From the NCBI RefSeq assembly GCF_013377085.1, contig NZ_JACAAX010000023.1, positions 29,312-93,311 on the forward strand: DNA of 64,000 nt. The letters are read 5' to 3'. Shown in pieces: positions 25,208 through 32,939 of the stretch; the stretch's first letter is position 1, and the number at the start of each line of letters is the position of its first letter. The position numbers were made by a program, and so were the translations under genes. This DNA is from Rhodoplanes sp. (lineage in GTDB: Bacteria > Pseudomonadota > Alphaproteobacteria > Rhizobiales > Xanthobacteraceae). The notes under the pieces were generated by a model. That model made no database searches, was not told where the DNA came from, and saw only the letters and a program-made list of their open reading frames with translations.

Positions 25208-26301
25208 TCCAGGTCGACGCGCAAAAAAAGCTCGGGAGCTTCGACCTCGCCATCACGTTCGAGAGCGACGGCGGCATCGTCGCGCTGTTCGGCCCGTCCG
25301 GCTCCGGCAAGAGCGTGACCATCGCGCTGATCGCCGGGCTGACACGGCCCGACTCCGGCCGCATCGCGCTCGACGGAAGGCCGCTGGTCGACACCGCGGC
25401 CGGCGTCTTCGTGCCGGCGCATGCGCGCCGCATCGGCCTGGTGTTCCAGGATGCACAACTGTTCCCGCATCTCAGCGTCAGGCACAATCTGATGTTCGGC
25501 CGCTGGTTCACGCCGCGGGCCGAGCGCCGGATCGCCTTCGATCCGGTCGTCGAGACGCTCGGCATCGGCCACCTGCTCGACCGCAGGCCGGGGCGCCTTT
25601 CCGGCGGCGAGAAGCAGCGCGTCGCCATCGGCCGGGCGCTGGTCTCCTCGCCACGCCTGCTGCTGATGGACGAGCCGCTCGCCGCCCTCGATGCCGAGCG
25701 CAAGCAGGAGATCCTGCCGCTGATCGAGCGGCTGCGCGACGAGTTCCGGATCCCGATCGTCTACGTGTCGCATGCCGTCGAGGAGGTGGCGCGGCTCGCC
25801 GCCCGGGTGGTCGTGCTGGCGGGCGGACGGGTGGTGGCCTCCGGCCCGGTCGAGGACGTGTTCGGCGAAAGCATCGCCCAGGCGGGCGAGAGCCGGTTCC
25901 GCCGCGCCTCCTTCGTCACGGCCCGGGTGGACCACTACGATGCAGCCTGGGGCCTGACGGCGCTGTCGCATCCCTCCGGCACGATCTGGCTCGCCGGCCC
26001 GGCCGGCCCGCCGGGGCGCGACTGCCGCGTCGTCGTGCGGGCGACCGACGTGACGCTGGCGACGGCGCGACCGACGGGCCTGAGCGTGCGCACCGTGCTG
26101 GACGGCACGGTCGGCCGCATCGAGACCTCGGACGGGCCGCTCGCCACCGTCACGGTCGACCTCGCCGGCCACGGCCATGTGCTCGCCTCGGCGACCCGCA
26201 AGGCGCTGGACGAGCTCGGCCTCGCGCCTGGCCTGCCGGTGGTCGCCCTGATCAAGACGGTGGCGCTCGACGAGCAGTCGGTGGCGGTCGCCCCGCCCTG
26301 A
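25204..26301 (+). CDS. modC: Molybdate ABC transporter ATPase ModC
   Basis: A 365-residue ATPase of normal ModC size. The Walker A motif GPSGSGKS lies near residue 32, the signature LSGGEKQRVAIGRAL near 138 and Walker B LLLMDEPLAALD near 157. The switch His is in YVSHAVEEVARLA. The C-terminal TOBE-like molybdate-binding domain spans about residues 290-360 (VLDGTVGRIETSDG, then VALIKTVALDE). It powers molybdate import with ModB. Molybdate supply fits the molybdoenzymes (hydroxylase at 1-1065, BisC-like at 17957) and moaA elsewhere in the window. It is the last gene of the operon. Confidence 0.94.
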   Translation: MIQVDAQKKLGSFDLAITFESDGGIVALFGPSGSGKSVTIALIAGLTRPDSGRIALDGRPLVDTAAGVFVPAHARRIGLVFQDAQLFPHLSVRHNLMFGRWFTPRAERRIAFDPVVETLGIGHLLDRRPGRLSGGEKQRVAIGRALVSSPRLLLMDEPLAALDAERKQEILPLIERLRDEFRIPIVYVSHAVEEVARLAARVVVLAGGRVVASGPVEDVFGESIAQAGESRFRRASFVTARVDHYDAAWGLTALSHPSGTIWLAGPAGPPGRDCRVVVRATDVTLATARPTGLSVRTVLDGTVGRIETSDGPLATVTVDLAGHGHVLASATRKALDELGLAPGLPVVALIKTVALDEQSVAVAPP

Positions 26302-26445
26302 CCCGGGCCGACGTGCGGCCGTTCAGGCGGCGCCCGTTCACAAGCGCCTCACCACACCGTGATCCGCCGCCGCCAAACCATCCGGCCGGCTCGCGCCACT
26401 AAACAAGGGCGCCGCGGCGCGAAACCGCATCGGCGCAGACGTGTC

Positions 26446-26469
26446 GGCGCACCCTCCCGGAGGTGCGCC
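26446..26469. terminator. Hairpin GGCGCACC/GGTGCGCC downstream of modC
   Basis: An 8-bp perfect stem with an 8-base loop, 145 bases after modC. No T-run follows, so termination activity is doubtful; it could also be a structured leader of the next gene. Confidence 0.25.
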
Positions 26470-26499
26470 GGAACGCCCGACGACCTTCTGCATTGACTC

Positions 26500-26530
26500 G
26501 GTATCGCCTACGGCGCGGGCCGGCGATACC
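26500..26530. promoter_or_regulatory. 9-bp inverted repeat upstream of the Tyr/Gly-rich gene
   Basis: GGTATCGCC at 26500-26508 is mirrored by GGCGATACC at 26522-26530, with 13 bases between. It overlaps TTGACT at 26494-26499, a possible -35 box, and ends 35 bases before the ATG. It could be an operator or an mRNA hairpin near the ribosome site. Confidence 0.35.
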
Positions 26531-26565
26531 GCCAACCCCCGTGGCAAGACGCTCAGGAGCAGATC

Positions 26566-27021
26566 ATGCGATTCGTGAACACCAAGACGGTGGCGGCCCT
26601 CGCGCTCGCGGGCGCCCTCGCGGTCACCACCACGGTGGCCGAGGCCCGCAACGGCCGGTTCCTGGCCGCGGCCGGTGTCGGCCTCGCGGCGGGCGCCATC
26701 ATCGGTGCCGCCGCGTCGGCGAACGCCTATCGGGGCGGCTACTATCGCAGCGGCTACTATGGAGGCGGCTACGGCTATGCGCCCAGCTACGGCTATGCGC
26801 CCAGCTACGGCTACGCGCCCAGCTACGGTTTTGTCGCGCAGCCGGCTTGGGGGGGCTACCAGCAGGGCTATAACGGCTACGCCTACGCCCCCGGCTACAA
26901 CGGCTACGCCTATGCGCCGGGTTACCGGAGCGTCGGCTGGGGCGGCGGCTGGAACAACGGCTGGGGCCAGAGCAACTGCCCGGTCCGCGGCGCCTATCGG
27001 CCCGACTACAGCCAGTGCTGA
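26566..27021 (+). CDS. Secreted Tyr/Gly-rich repeat protein
   Basis: A 151-residue protein. A signal peptide ends VAEA near residue 27. A short hydrophobic Ala/Gly segment follows (AAAGVGLAAGAIIGAAASA). The rest is Tyr/Gly-rich: three GYAPSY units at residues 70-87, then two units of NGYAYAPGY. It ends with two cysteines (NCPVRGAYRPDYSQC) that could pair. Similar short envelope proteins with a glycine-zipper-like helix and Tyr-rich tail are common in Hyphomicrobiales and have no proven function. AGGAG lies upstream of the ATG. Confidence 0.75.
   Translation: MRFVNTKTVAALALAGALAVTTTVAEARNGRFLAAAGVGLAAGAIIGAAASANAYRGGYYRSGYYGGGYGYAPSYGYAPSYGYAPSYGFVAQPAWGGYQQGYNGYAYAPGYNGYAYAPGYRSVGWGGGWNNGWGQSNCPVRGAYRPDYSQC
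26773..26826 (+). repeat. Three tandem 18-bp units encoding GYAPSY
   Basis: Units GGCTATGCGCCCAGCTAC at 26773, 26791 and 26809; the third differs by one synonymous base. They are near-identical at the DNA level, which points to recent slippage or unequal exchange. Confidence 0.85.
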
Positions 27022-27047
27022 TCCAAGCGTCATGACGTGACACTGCG

Positions 27048-27073
27048 GGAAGGCGGGCGCGAGCCCGCCTTCC
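27048..27073. terminator. Hairpin between convergent genes
   Basis: GGAAGGCGGG at 27048-27057 pairs with CCCGCCTTCC at 27064-27073 (10 bp, 6-base loop) between the convergent Tyr-rich and Bug genes. No T-run on either side, so it is a possible bidirectional terminator only. Confidence 0.4.
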
Positions 27074-27102
27074 TCGCTTGCGGCCGTGGCACCACACCCG
27101 CC

Positions 27103-28116
27103 CTACTCCGCCTTGATCCCGGCGTCCTTGATCACCTTCGACCACTTGGTCTCCTCGCGGTCGATGTCGGCGGCGTACTCCTCGGGCGTGCTCGGCAGCA
27201 CCTCGGCACCCTCGACGGCGAGCCGGGCTTTCAGATCGGGCGAGTCCAGCGCGGCGCGCAGCGCCTTGTTGAGCGTGTCGATGATCGGCCGCGGCGTGCC
27301 GGCCGGCGCCAACAGGCCGTAGCGCAGCACGACCTCGTAGCCCGGCAGCCCGGTTTCCGACACGGTCGGCACCTCCGGCATCAGGGACGACCGCGTCGCG
27401 CTCGTCACGGCGAGCGCCCGCAGGGCACCGTGATCGATCAGCGCATGCACGGCCGGGATCGGCGTGAACGACATCTTGATATGGCCGCCGATCAGATCGT
27501 TGAGCACCGGCCCCGAGCCCCGGTACGGTATATGGGTGAGCTTGGCGCCCGACATGGCGACAAACAGCTCGCCGGCGATGTGCGTCACCGTGCCGACGCC
27601 GGCGGAGCCGTAGCCGATCTGACCGGGCCTTTGTTTGGCGAGATCGATGAGCGCGCCGGCCGAGGCCACATCGAAGCTCGGATGCACCACCAGCACGGCA
27701 GGCGCCGAGCCAATCATCCCCACGGCTGCAAAGTCCTTGCGCGGATCGAAGCCGGCGTTGGGATAGAGGCTGGGACCGATGGCGATGGTGCCCGAATAGC
27801 CGAACAGCAGCGTGTAGCCGTCCGGCGTCGCCCGGGTGAAGCTGCGCGCCGCGACCGTGCCGCCGGCACCGCCCCGATTGTCGATGACGATCTGCTGGCC
27901 GAGCAGCTCGCTCATCTTCTCGCCGACCAGACGGCCGACGATACTGGTGCTGCCGCCCGGCGGGAACGGGACGATCAGGGTGATGGGACGCGACGGATAG
28001 TCCTGCGGCTGGGCCAGAGCCGGCACCGCCGCCAGCGCCACCGCCGCGGCAAGGCACAGACCGACCGACCGACGTGTCGGTGCGCGCGTGGATGCGGTTC
28101 GACCGCGTGTCGTCAT
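27103..28116 (-). CDS. Bug/TctC-family substrate-binding protein (orphan 2)
   Basis: A 337-residue periplasmic binding protein. A long basic N-region is followed by the hydrophobic core VGLCLAAAVALAAVPALAQ. The Bug motifs are YPSRPITLIVPFPPGGSTS, RATPDGYTLLFGY and LMPEVPTVSETG. GGAGGTGA seven bases upstream of the ATG is a strong ribosome site. It lies 133 bases downstream of the tcuA-like gene on the same strand, so its likely ligand is the tri- or dicarboxylate that enzyme oxidises. TctA/TctB genes are not adjacent; the only pair in the window is at 47.5-49.5 kb. Confidence 0.9.
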   Translation of the reverse strand: MTTRGRTASTRAPTRRSVGLCLAAAVALAAVPALAQPQDYPSRPITLIVPFPPGGSTSIVGRLVGEKMSELLGQQIVIDNRGGAGGTVAARSFTRATPDGYTLLFGYSGTIAIGPSLYPNAGFDPRKDFAAVGMIGSAPAVLVVHPSFDVASAGALIDLAKQRPGQIGYGSAGVGTVTHIAGELFVAMSGAKLTHIPYRGSGPVLNDLIGGHIKMSFTPIPAVHALIDHGALRALAVTSATRSSLMPEVPTVSETGLPGYEVVLRYGLLAPAGTPRPIIDTLNKALRAALDSPDLKARLAVEGAEVLPSTPEEYAADIDREETKWSKVIKDAGIKAE

Positions 28117-28249
28117 GAGTCACCTCCAGCAATGCGTTTCGTCCCATCGCGCACAGCCGGACCCTTTTTGGATCTCTCGGTCGCTGCGTCGTGCCGTCAG
28201 TCGCACTCCGTCGCACGGTGCCTGTGCTCCGCGCGAAAACCGCCCGTCG

Positions 28250-29749
28250 TCAATTCATCGCGGCGGCCCGCGCGCCGGCGCTGGCGCCGGCGATGCGGCC
28301 GAACACCGAGCCCGACATCAGGCCGGTGCCGCCCGGATAATTGAAATAGAAGATGCCGCCGACCAGCTCGCCGGCCGCGCACAATCCCGGGATCACCTGG
28401 CCGTCGGTGTCGATCACCTGCGCCGACGTGTCCACCTTCAGCCCCCCGAACGTGAACGTGATGCCGCACGTGACGGCATAGGCCTCGAACGGCGGGGTAT
28501 CGACCGTGTTGGCCCAGTTGGTCTTGGGGACCGCGAGGCCCCTGGTGCCGCGCCCGTCCTTGACGTTGGGATCGAACGGCACGTCGGTCATCACGGCGGC
28601 GTTGTACGCCTTGATGGTCGCAAGCGCCTTCACGGGATTCACGTCCTCGAGCTTCTGCACCAGCTCCTCGAGCGTGTCGGCACGCACCTTGGTGACCTGC
28701 TTGATGCGGTACTCGTCGCGCAGCATCGGAATGATCTTCTGGTCGAACACCTGCCAGGCGAACTGGCCCGGCTGCATCAGGATCACGCGGCCGTACTTCG
28801 CGTAAGTGTAGTTGCGGAAATCGGCGCCCTCGTCGACGAAGCGCTCGCCGTCGGCGTTGAGCATGATGCCCCACGGGTACGAGTGCTTCTGGAAATTGTC
28901 GCCGACCGCCAGATCGCCGAACTCCGGCGCGTTGCGGTCCCAGCCGACCGAATGCGAGCCCGACCAGTTGCCGGTCGCCATCGCGCCGATGTCGAGCGCC
29001 ATCTTGATGCCGTCGCCGGTGTTGAAGCGGGTGCCGCGGATTTTCGCGAGCTCCCAGGTCGGGCCAAGATAGCGGGTGCGCCATTCGGTGTTGGACTGAA
29101 AGCCGCCGGCGGCCAGCACCACGGATTTCGCGGCGATCTCGCGCGTCTTTCCCTTGTGGCGCACGCGCACGCCCTTGACGCCGTCGTCGTCGGCGAGCAG
29201 CGCGGTCGCCCGCGCCGCGTAGGCGACGCCGATGCCGGTCTTGCGCGCCGCCGTGGTCAGCGCCTCGACCAGGCCAGGCCCGCCGCCCCACGCCTCGACC
29301 GTCAGGCCGCCCCAGAACTTGAAACGCCCGTCGATCTTGTAGGCTTGCCGCCCGTAGATCGGGGCGAAGCGCACGCCCTTGCCGCGCATCCACCGCATGG
29401 TGTCGCGGCTCCGCGTCACCAACAGCTCGCAGAGGTCCGGGTCGGTGCGATACTCGGTCACCCGGCCCATGTCGTCGAAGAACTTTTCTTCGGTGTAGGT
29501 GCCGAAATCCGTGACCGAAATCTCCTGCTCGGTGAGGTCCGGCATCAGCGCCTTGAGGTCGTCGACCCCGTCATAGACACAGCGGAAGGCGCCGGCCGTG
29601 AAGCGCGAGTTGCCGCCCGACTCCTCCTCCGGAGCGCGCTCCAGCACCAGCACCGAGACCCCGTGCTCGGCCGCCGCGAGGGCCGCGCAGAACGCCGCAT
29701 TGCCGCCGCCGACCACCACCACGTCCACCGCCGTCGGCAGCTCGTCCAT
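28250..29749 (-). CDS. FAD-dependent tricarballylate dehydrogenase-like protein (TcuA family)
   Basis: A 499-residue flavoprotein of the fumarate reductase/succinate dehydrogenase family. The FAD fold is VDVVVVGGGNAAFCAALAAA, with SGGNSRFTAGAF nearby. The catalytic-domain blocks are TFGGLKVDTSAQVID and the C-terminal GELVGGIFYFNYPGGTGL, the arrangement seen in TcuA. TcuA oxidises tricarballylate to cis-aconitate; the partner TcuB (electron transfer) and transporter TcuC are not seen, a Bug protein being downstream instead. It is divergent from a GntR regulator across an operator-containing gap. Related 3-ketosteroid dehydrogenases are an alternative family, but the sequence looks closer to TcuA. 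Confidence 0.83.
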   Translation of the reverse strand: MDELPTAVDVVVVGGGNAAFCAALAAAEHGVSVLVLERAPEEESGGNSRFTAGAFRCVYDGVDDLKALMPDLTEQEISVTDFGTYTEEKFFDDMGRVTEYRTDPDLCELLVTRSRDTMRWMRGKGVRFAPIYGRQAYKIDGRFKFWGGLTVEAWGGGPGLVEALTTAARKTGIGVAYAARATALLADDDGVKGVRVRHKGKTREIAAKSVVLAAGGFQSNTEWRTRYLGPTWELAKIRGTRFNTGDGIKMALDIGAMATGNWSGSHSVGWDRNAPEFGDLAVGDNFQKHSYPWGIMLNADGERFVDEGADFRNYTYAKYGRVILMQPGQFAWQVFDQKIIPMLRDEYRIKQVTKVRADTLEELVQKLEDVNPVKALATIKAYNAAVMTDVPFDPNVKDGRGTRGLAVPKTNWANTVDTPPFEAYAVTCGITFTFGGLKVDTSAQVIDTDGQVIPGLCAAGELVGGIFYFNYPGGTGLMSGSVFGRIAGASAGARAAAMN

Positions 29750-29803
29750 CGCCCATTCCTCCGAAGAATCCGCCCCTGCGACATGACGCCGGTCTTCCGC
29801 GTC

Positions 29804-29829
29804 CGTTCGTATACAATAAGATACGAACG
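29804..29829. promoter_or_regulatory. Operator palindrome CGTTCGTAT-N8-ATACGAACG
   Basis: A perfect 9-bp inverted repeat with an 8-base AT-rich spacer (29804-29812 and 29821-29829) between the divergent tcuA-like and GntR genes. Its left arm overlaps a GTATAC-centred site of the kind bound by FCD-type GntR regulators. It lies 55 bases upstream of the tcuA start, where it would overlap that gene's promoter. Confidence 0.65.
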
Positions 29830-29941
29830 CACACGGTCGTCAAGAGCCTCGATCGGTGCTGAAATGGGCGGGACGAATCGCATGGGTGCGACGGCGATGC
29901 GAAGCGTCCGGCCGTTGGGGCAGAAACCTTTGGAGAGCCAT

Positions 29942-30661
29942 GTGAACTCTGATGCCGCCCCGGGCCGCTCGGACCGACCCGACCCGCCGCGGCCGGTTCT
30001 CGACCGTGCCGCGCTCGACCGGGGCGCCCTGCCGCTCGGCGAGGCGGTGTTCCGGGCGCTGTGCCGGGCGCTGCGCGACGGCGTCTATCGCCCGGGTGAC
30101 CGAATCGTCGAGGACGAGGTGGCGCAGCGGCTGGAGGTCTCCCGCACCCCGGTGCGCGAGGCGCTCGGCCGGCTGATGAGCAAGGGCCTGGTCGAGCATG
30201 CCGGCGGTCGCGGCCTGGTGGTCCGCCGGCCGGACGCCGCCGAAGTCCTGGAACTCTACGCCATGCGCGAAATCCTCGAAGGCGCGGCGGCCCGGCTCGC
30301 CGCGGCGCAGGCGTCGGGGCCCGAGATCGACACGCTGCGCGACCTCGCCGACGAATTTGCCACGCAGGCCGAGGATCCGCGCGCGATGGCGCGGCTCAAC
30401 CGGCTCCTGCACGAGACGATCGTTCGGGCCGCCCGCAACCGGTTTCTCGATGGCGCACTGCGCGAGATGCAGGATGCGATCGCGCTGCTCGGGCCGACCA
30501 CGTTCAATGTCGGCGGGCGGCCGTCGACCGCCGTCGCCGAGCATGCCGCGATCGTCGCAGCGATCGCCGGCCGCGACCCCGACACGGCCGAGCAGGTCGC
30601 CCGCGCCCACATCCGCGAGGCTTTGCGGGCCCGCCTGCGGCTGATGCAGGACGCCGGCTGA
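29942..30661 (+). CDS. GntR-family (FadR/FCD) transcriptional regulator
   Basis: A 239-residue regulator starting at GTG 29942 with GGAGAG five bases upstream; an in-frame ATG at 29896 is an alternative. The winged helix (residues 35-95) contains LCRALRDGVYRPGDRIVEDE and RLEVSRTPVREALGRL. The FCD effector domain (105-235) includes MREILEGAAARLAA, the LNRLLHETIVRAARN metal-site helix and VAEHAAIVAAIAGRD. Such proteins bind organic acids and usually repress the divergent operon. Here that is the tcuA-like/Bug pair, through the palindrome at 29804-29829. Confidence 0.92.
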   Translation: MNSDAAPGRSDRPDPPRPVLDRAALDRGALPLGEAVFRALCRALRDGVYRPGDRIVEDEVAQRLEVSRTPVREALGRLMSKGLVEHAGGRGLVVRRPDAAEVLELYAMREILEGAAARLAAAQASGPEIDTLRDLADEFATQAEDPRAMARLNRLLHETIVRAARNRFLDGALREMQDAIALLGPTTFNVGGRPSTAVAEHAAIVAAIAGRDPDTAEQVARAHIREALRARLRLMQDAG

Positions 30662-30703
30662 GGCACCGAGGACTACCGGGCAAGGCGGACGAGTGACGTC
30701 GTC

Positions 30704-31018
30704 TCACTCGCGGTCGAGGCGTTTCATCAGGGCGCGGCTCTGCGCAATGGTGATCCGGCTCTTGGCGACCTGCTCGTTGTGGATGACGCAGGCCTTTCCC
30801 GAACTCAGCACGCGTTCCGCCGCGCCGTCGATCAGCGTCTTCGATTCGACGCAGGCGTGCCGGGAATCGTGATGGATGGCGTCCTGCCGCGACTTCTCGG
30901 TGCGCCAGCGCGAGCGTCCGACCGAAAAGGCCGGCGGCGCGACGTTGTCGCCATGCAGTTCGGCCAACGCTTCGGCGCCGGGGAGTTCAGCAGCCGGGCC
31001 GTCGCCGTCCGTGCTCAT
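30704..31018 (-). CDS. Uncharacterised small protein
   Basis: A 104-residue protein with GGAG six bases before the ATG (31018). It has no signal peptide or membrane segment. The N-terminus is acidic (MSTDGDGPAAELPGAEALAE); the remainder is basic and charged, ending SRITIAQSRALMKRLDRE. No family is recognised. The frame is supported by the ribosome site and the lack of a competing gene. Confidence 0.45.
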   Translation of the reverse strand: MSTDGDGPAAELPGAEALAELHGDNVAPPAFSVGRSRWRTEKSRQDAIHHDSRHACVESKTLIDGAAERVLSSGKACVIHNEQVAKSRITIAQSRALMKRLDRE

Positions 31019-31421
31019 GGGTGCTCCGTTCTTGTCGAACAGGCGGGAGCACTATGGGTCTCTCAGTCACCGACGCCCAAAGTTTACGGTCGGCGATCAG
31101 GAATAATACCGATTGACCGGCTTTTGTTCCGGGCTGCTTGAAATATATCCCGAGTTATCCCCAGTCATCCGTTTGCGCGCTGCAGCAAGGCGGTCCGGCG
31201 AGTCGGAGCGTATTCGGCTGCGACGGCGTCGACGATGGTCCAGCGTACGCCCCGAATCTTCGGGACATCCAGGCCGGGCTGCCGGCCCGGACGCACCCGC
31301 CCGGCCCGACGGCTCGCGGCCGACCCAGGCGGGCCCGGCCGTTCGGCACTCGTAAAGTCTCCCCTGCTATAACGCCCGCAGGATCCGACCCCCGCCCGGG
31401 GCCGGCCGAGGACGTTCGCCC
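31019..31421. other. 403-base gap with no convincing gene
   Basis: Upstream region shared by the divergent small hypothetical gene and the HAD-UbiA gene. The stretch 31070-31165 is clearly more AT-rich than its surroundings (AATAATACC, GAAATATATCCC) and probably holds one or both promoters, though no box pair with good spacing was found. The remaining 250 bases are GC-rich and open in several frames without coding features. No tRNA-like fold was seen. Confidence 0.5.
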
Positions 31422-32882
31422 GTGCACGAGCCGACCGCCGACCAGCCCCGCGGCCTCGACGCCGACCTCGCCCTTCCATTGGTCGTCGACCTCGACGGCA
31501 CGCTGCTCATCGGCGACACGCTGGTGGAGACGTTCAGCGGGCTCGTGTTCCGCAATCCACTGGCGGCCGGCCTGTCGCTTTTGTCGATTCGCGACCGCGC
31601 CGCCTTCAAGCGCCGCCTCGCCGGGCACGGCCTGCCCGCCTTCGCCGACCTGCCCTGGCGGGAGGAGCTCGTCGCCCTGGTGCGGACCGAGCGGGCCCGC
31701 GGCCGTGCCGTCCATCTCGTCACGGCCGCCGACCAGGCGGTGGCGGACGGGGCCGCCGAGACGCACGGCCTGTTCGACAGCGCGACCGGCAGCGACGGGG
31801 TGCGCAACCTGAAAGGCGAGGCGAAGCTCGCCCATCTGCGCGAGCGCTTTCCGGACGGCTTCCTCTATGCCGGCGACAGTCCCGCCGACCTGCCGCTGTT
31901 CGCCGCCGCCCGCGGCGCCGTGCTGTGCGACGTCGCACAGGGCGTCGCCGGCGAGGTCGCCCGCGCCGGCACGCCGGTGCTCGCCACGTTGTCGCGACCG
32001 CACGCCAGTGCGGACGTGTGGCTGCGGGCATTGCGCGTGCACCAGTGGTCGAAGAACGTGCTGCTGTTCGTGCCGCTGTTCGTCGGCCATGTCTTCATGG
32101 ACCCGGCCAAGGTCGCGCTGGCCGCGCTGGGCTTCCTGGTGCTGTCCCTGATGGTCTCGGGGACCTATCTGCTCAACGACCTCTCCGACCTCGCCGCCGA
32201 CCGCCGCCATTCGACCAAACGTCGCCGGCCGTTCGCCAGCGGGGCGCTGCCGCTCGCCGCCGGGCTCACGATCGCCCCCGCCATGATCTTCGGGTCGCTG
32301 GTGGCCGGCTTCCTGTTGTCACCGTCTTTCGGGCTGCTGCTCGTCGCCTATCTGGCGCTGACCACGGCCTATTCGCTGGCCCTCAAGCAGGAGCCGCTCG
32401 CCGACGTGTTCGTGATCGGCTGCCTGTTCACGTTGCGCGTCGCCATGGGGGCGGCGGTGCTGAGGATCGCCCAGTCGCCGTGGCTGTTGTCGTTCGCGCT
32501 CGCCTTCTTCGCCTCGCTCGCCTTCGCCAAGCGGCACGCCGAGGTGATGCAGGCGGCGCGCGCCGACACGGGAGCGATCGCCGGCCGCGGCTATCGCGGC
32601 GACGACTGGCCGCTGACCCTGGTGTTCGGGGTCGGAGCCGGGCTGTTCTCGCTGATCATCATGCTGCTGTATCTGGCGAATGATGCCGCCCCGTCCGGCT
32701 TCTACCGGTCGTCCGAATGGCTTTACGCCGTGCCGGTCCTGATGGCGCTGTGGCTCCAGCGCATCTGGCTGCTCGCCCATCGCACCGAGCTCCATGACGA
32801 CCCGGTCGTATTCGCCCTCGCGGACCCGCGCAGCCTGCTGCTCGGCGCCGCCGTCGGTGTCGCGTTCTTCGTCGCCATCTGA
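31422..32882 (+). CDS. HAD phosphatase-UbiA prenyltransferase fusion, probable polyprenyl-phosphate phosphoribosyltransferase
   Basis: A 486-residue fusion starting at GTG 31422. Residues 15-195 form a complete HAD hydrolase: DLDGTLL (nucleophile Asp), HLVTAAD, a Lys in RNLKGEAKL and GDSPADLPLF. Residues 205-486 form a UbiA-type membrane domain of about 8-9 helices. It opens LRALRVHQWSKNVLLFVPLF and carries the prenyl-diphosphate/Mg motif NDLSDLAADRRH. This subgroup resembles decaprenyl-phosphate phosphoribosyltransferase (Rv3806c type), which joins PRPP to polyprenyl phosphate. The HAD half could remove the 5-phosphate afterwards. Convergent genes at 32940-36667 encode the next pathway steps. 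The family is clear; the exact substrate is inferred. Confidence 0.85.
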   Translation: MHEPTADQPRGLDADLALPLVVDLDGTLLIGDTLVETFSGLVFRNPLAAGLSLLSIRDRAAFKRRLAGHGLPAFADLPWREELVALVRTERARGRAVHLVTAADQAVADGAAETHGLFDSATGSDGVRNLKGEAKLAHLRERFPDGFLYAGDSPADLPLFAAARGAVLCDVAQGVAGEVARAGTPVLATLSRPHASADVWLRALRVHQWSKNVLLFVPLFVGHVFMDPAKVALAALGFLVLSLMVSGTYLLNDLSDLAADRRHSTKRRRPFASGALPLAAGLTIAPAMIFGSLVAGFLLSPSFGLLLVAYLALTTAYSLALKQEPLADVFVIGCLFTLRVAMGAAVLRIAQSPWLLSFALAFFASLAFAKRHAEVMQAARADTGAIAGRGYRGDDWPLTLVFGVGAGLFSLIIMLLYLANDAAPSGFYRSSEWLYAVPVLMALWLQRIWLLAHRTELHDDPVVFALADPRSLLLGAAVGVAFFVAI

Positions 32883-32939
32883 GGGCGGGTGCGCCGCACG
32901 GATGAGGTGAGGATCTTCGTCCTCCTTCTGTGGGGCACA

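Noticed and set aside
26773..26826. Possible CRISPR array from 18-bp repeats
   Set aside because: The units are contiguous without spacers and lie in a coding frame (GYAPSY); the 15-bp repeats at 37761 and 40296 are likewise tandem without spacers.
31019..31421. Possible tRNA or small RNA gene in the AT-rich gap
   Set aside because: No cloverleaf arms, T-loop sequence or terminator could be found by eye.
32883..32939. Terminator between the convergent HAD-UbiA and GT-C-like genes
   Set aside because: The only stem (GAGGA with TCCTC at 32909-32924) is 5 bp with no T-run, too weak to report.
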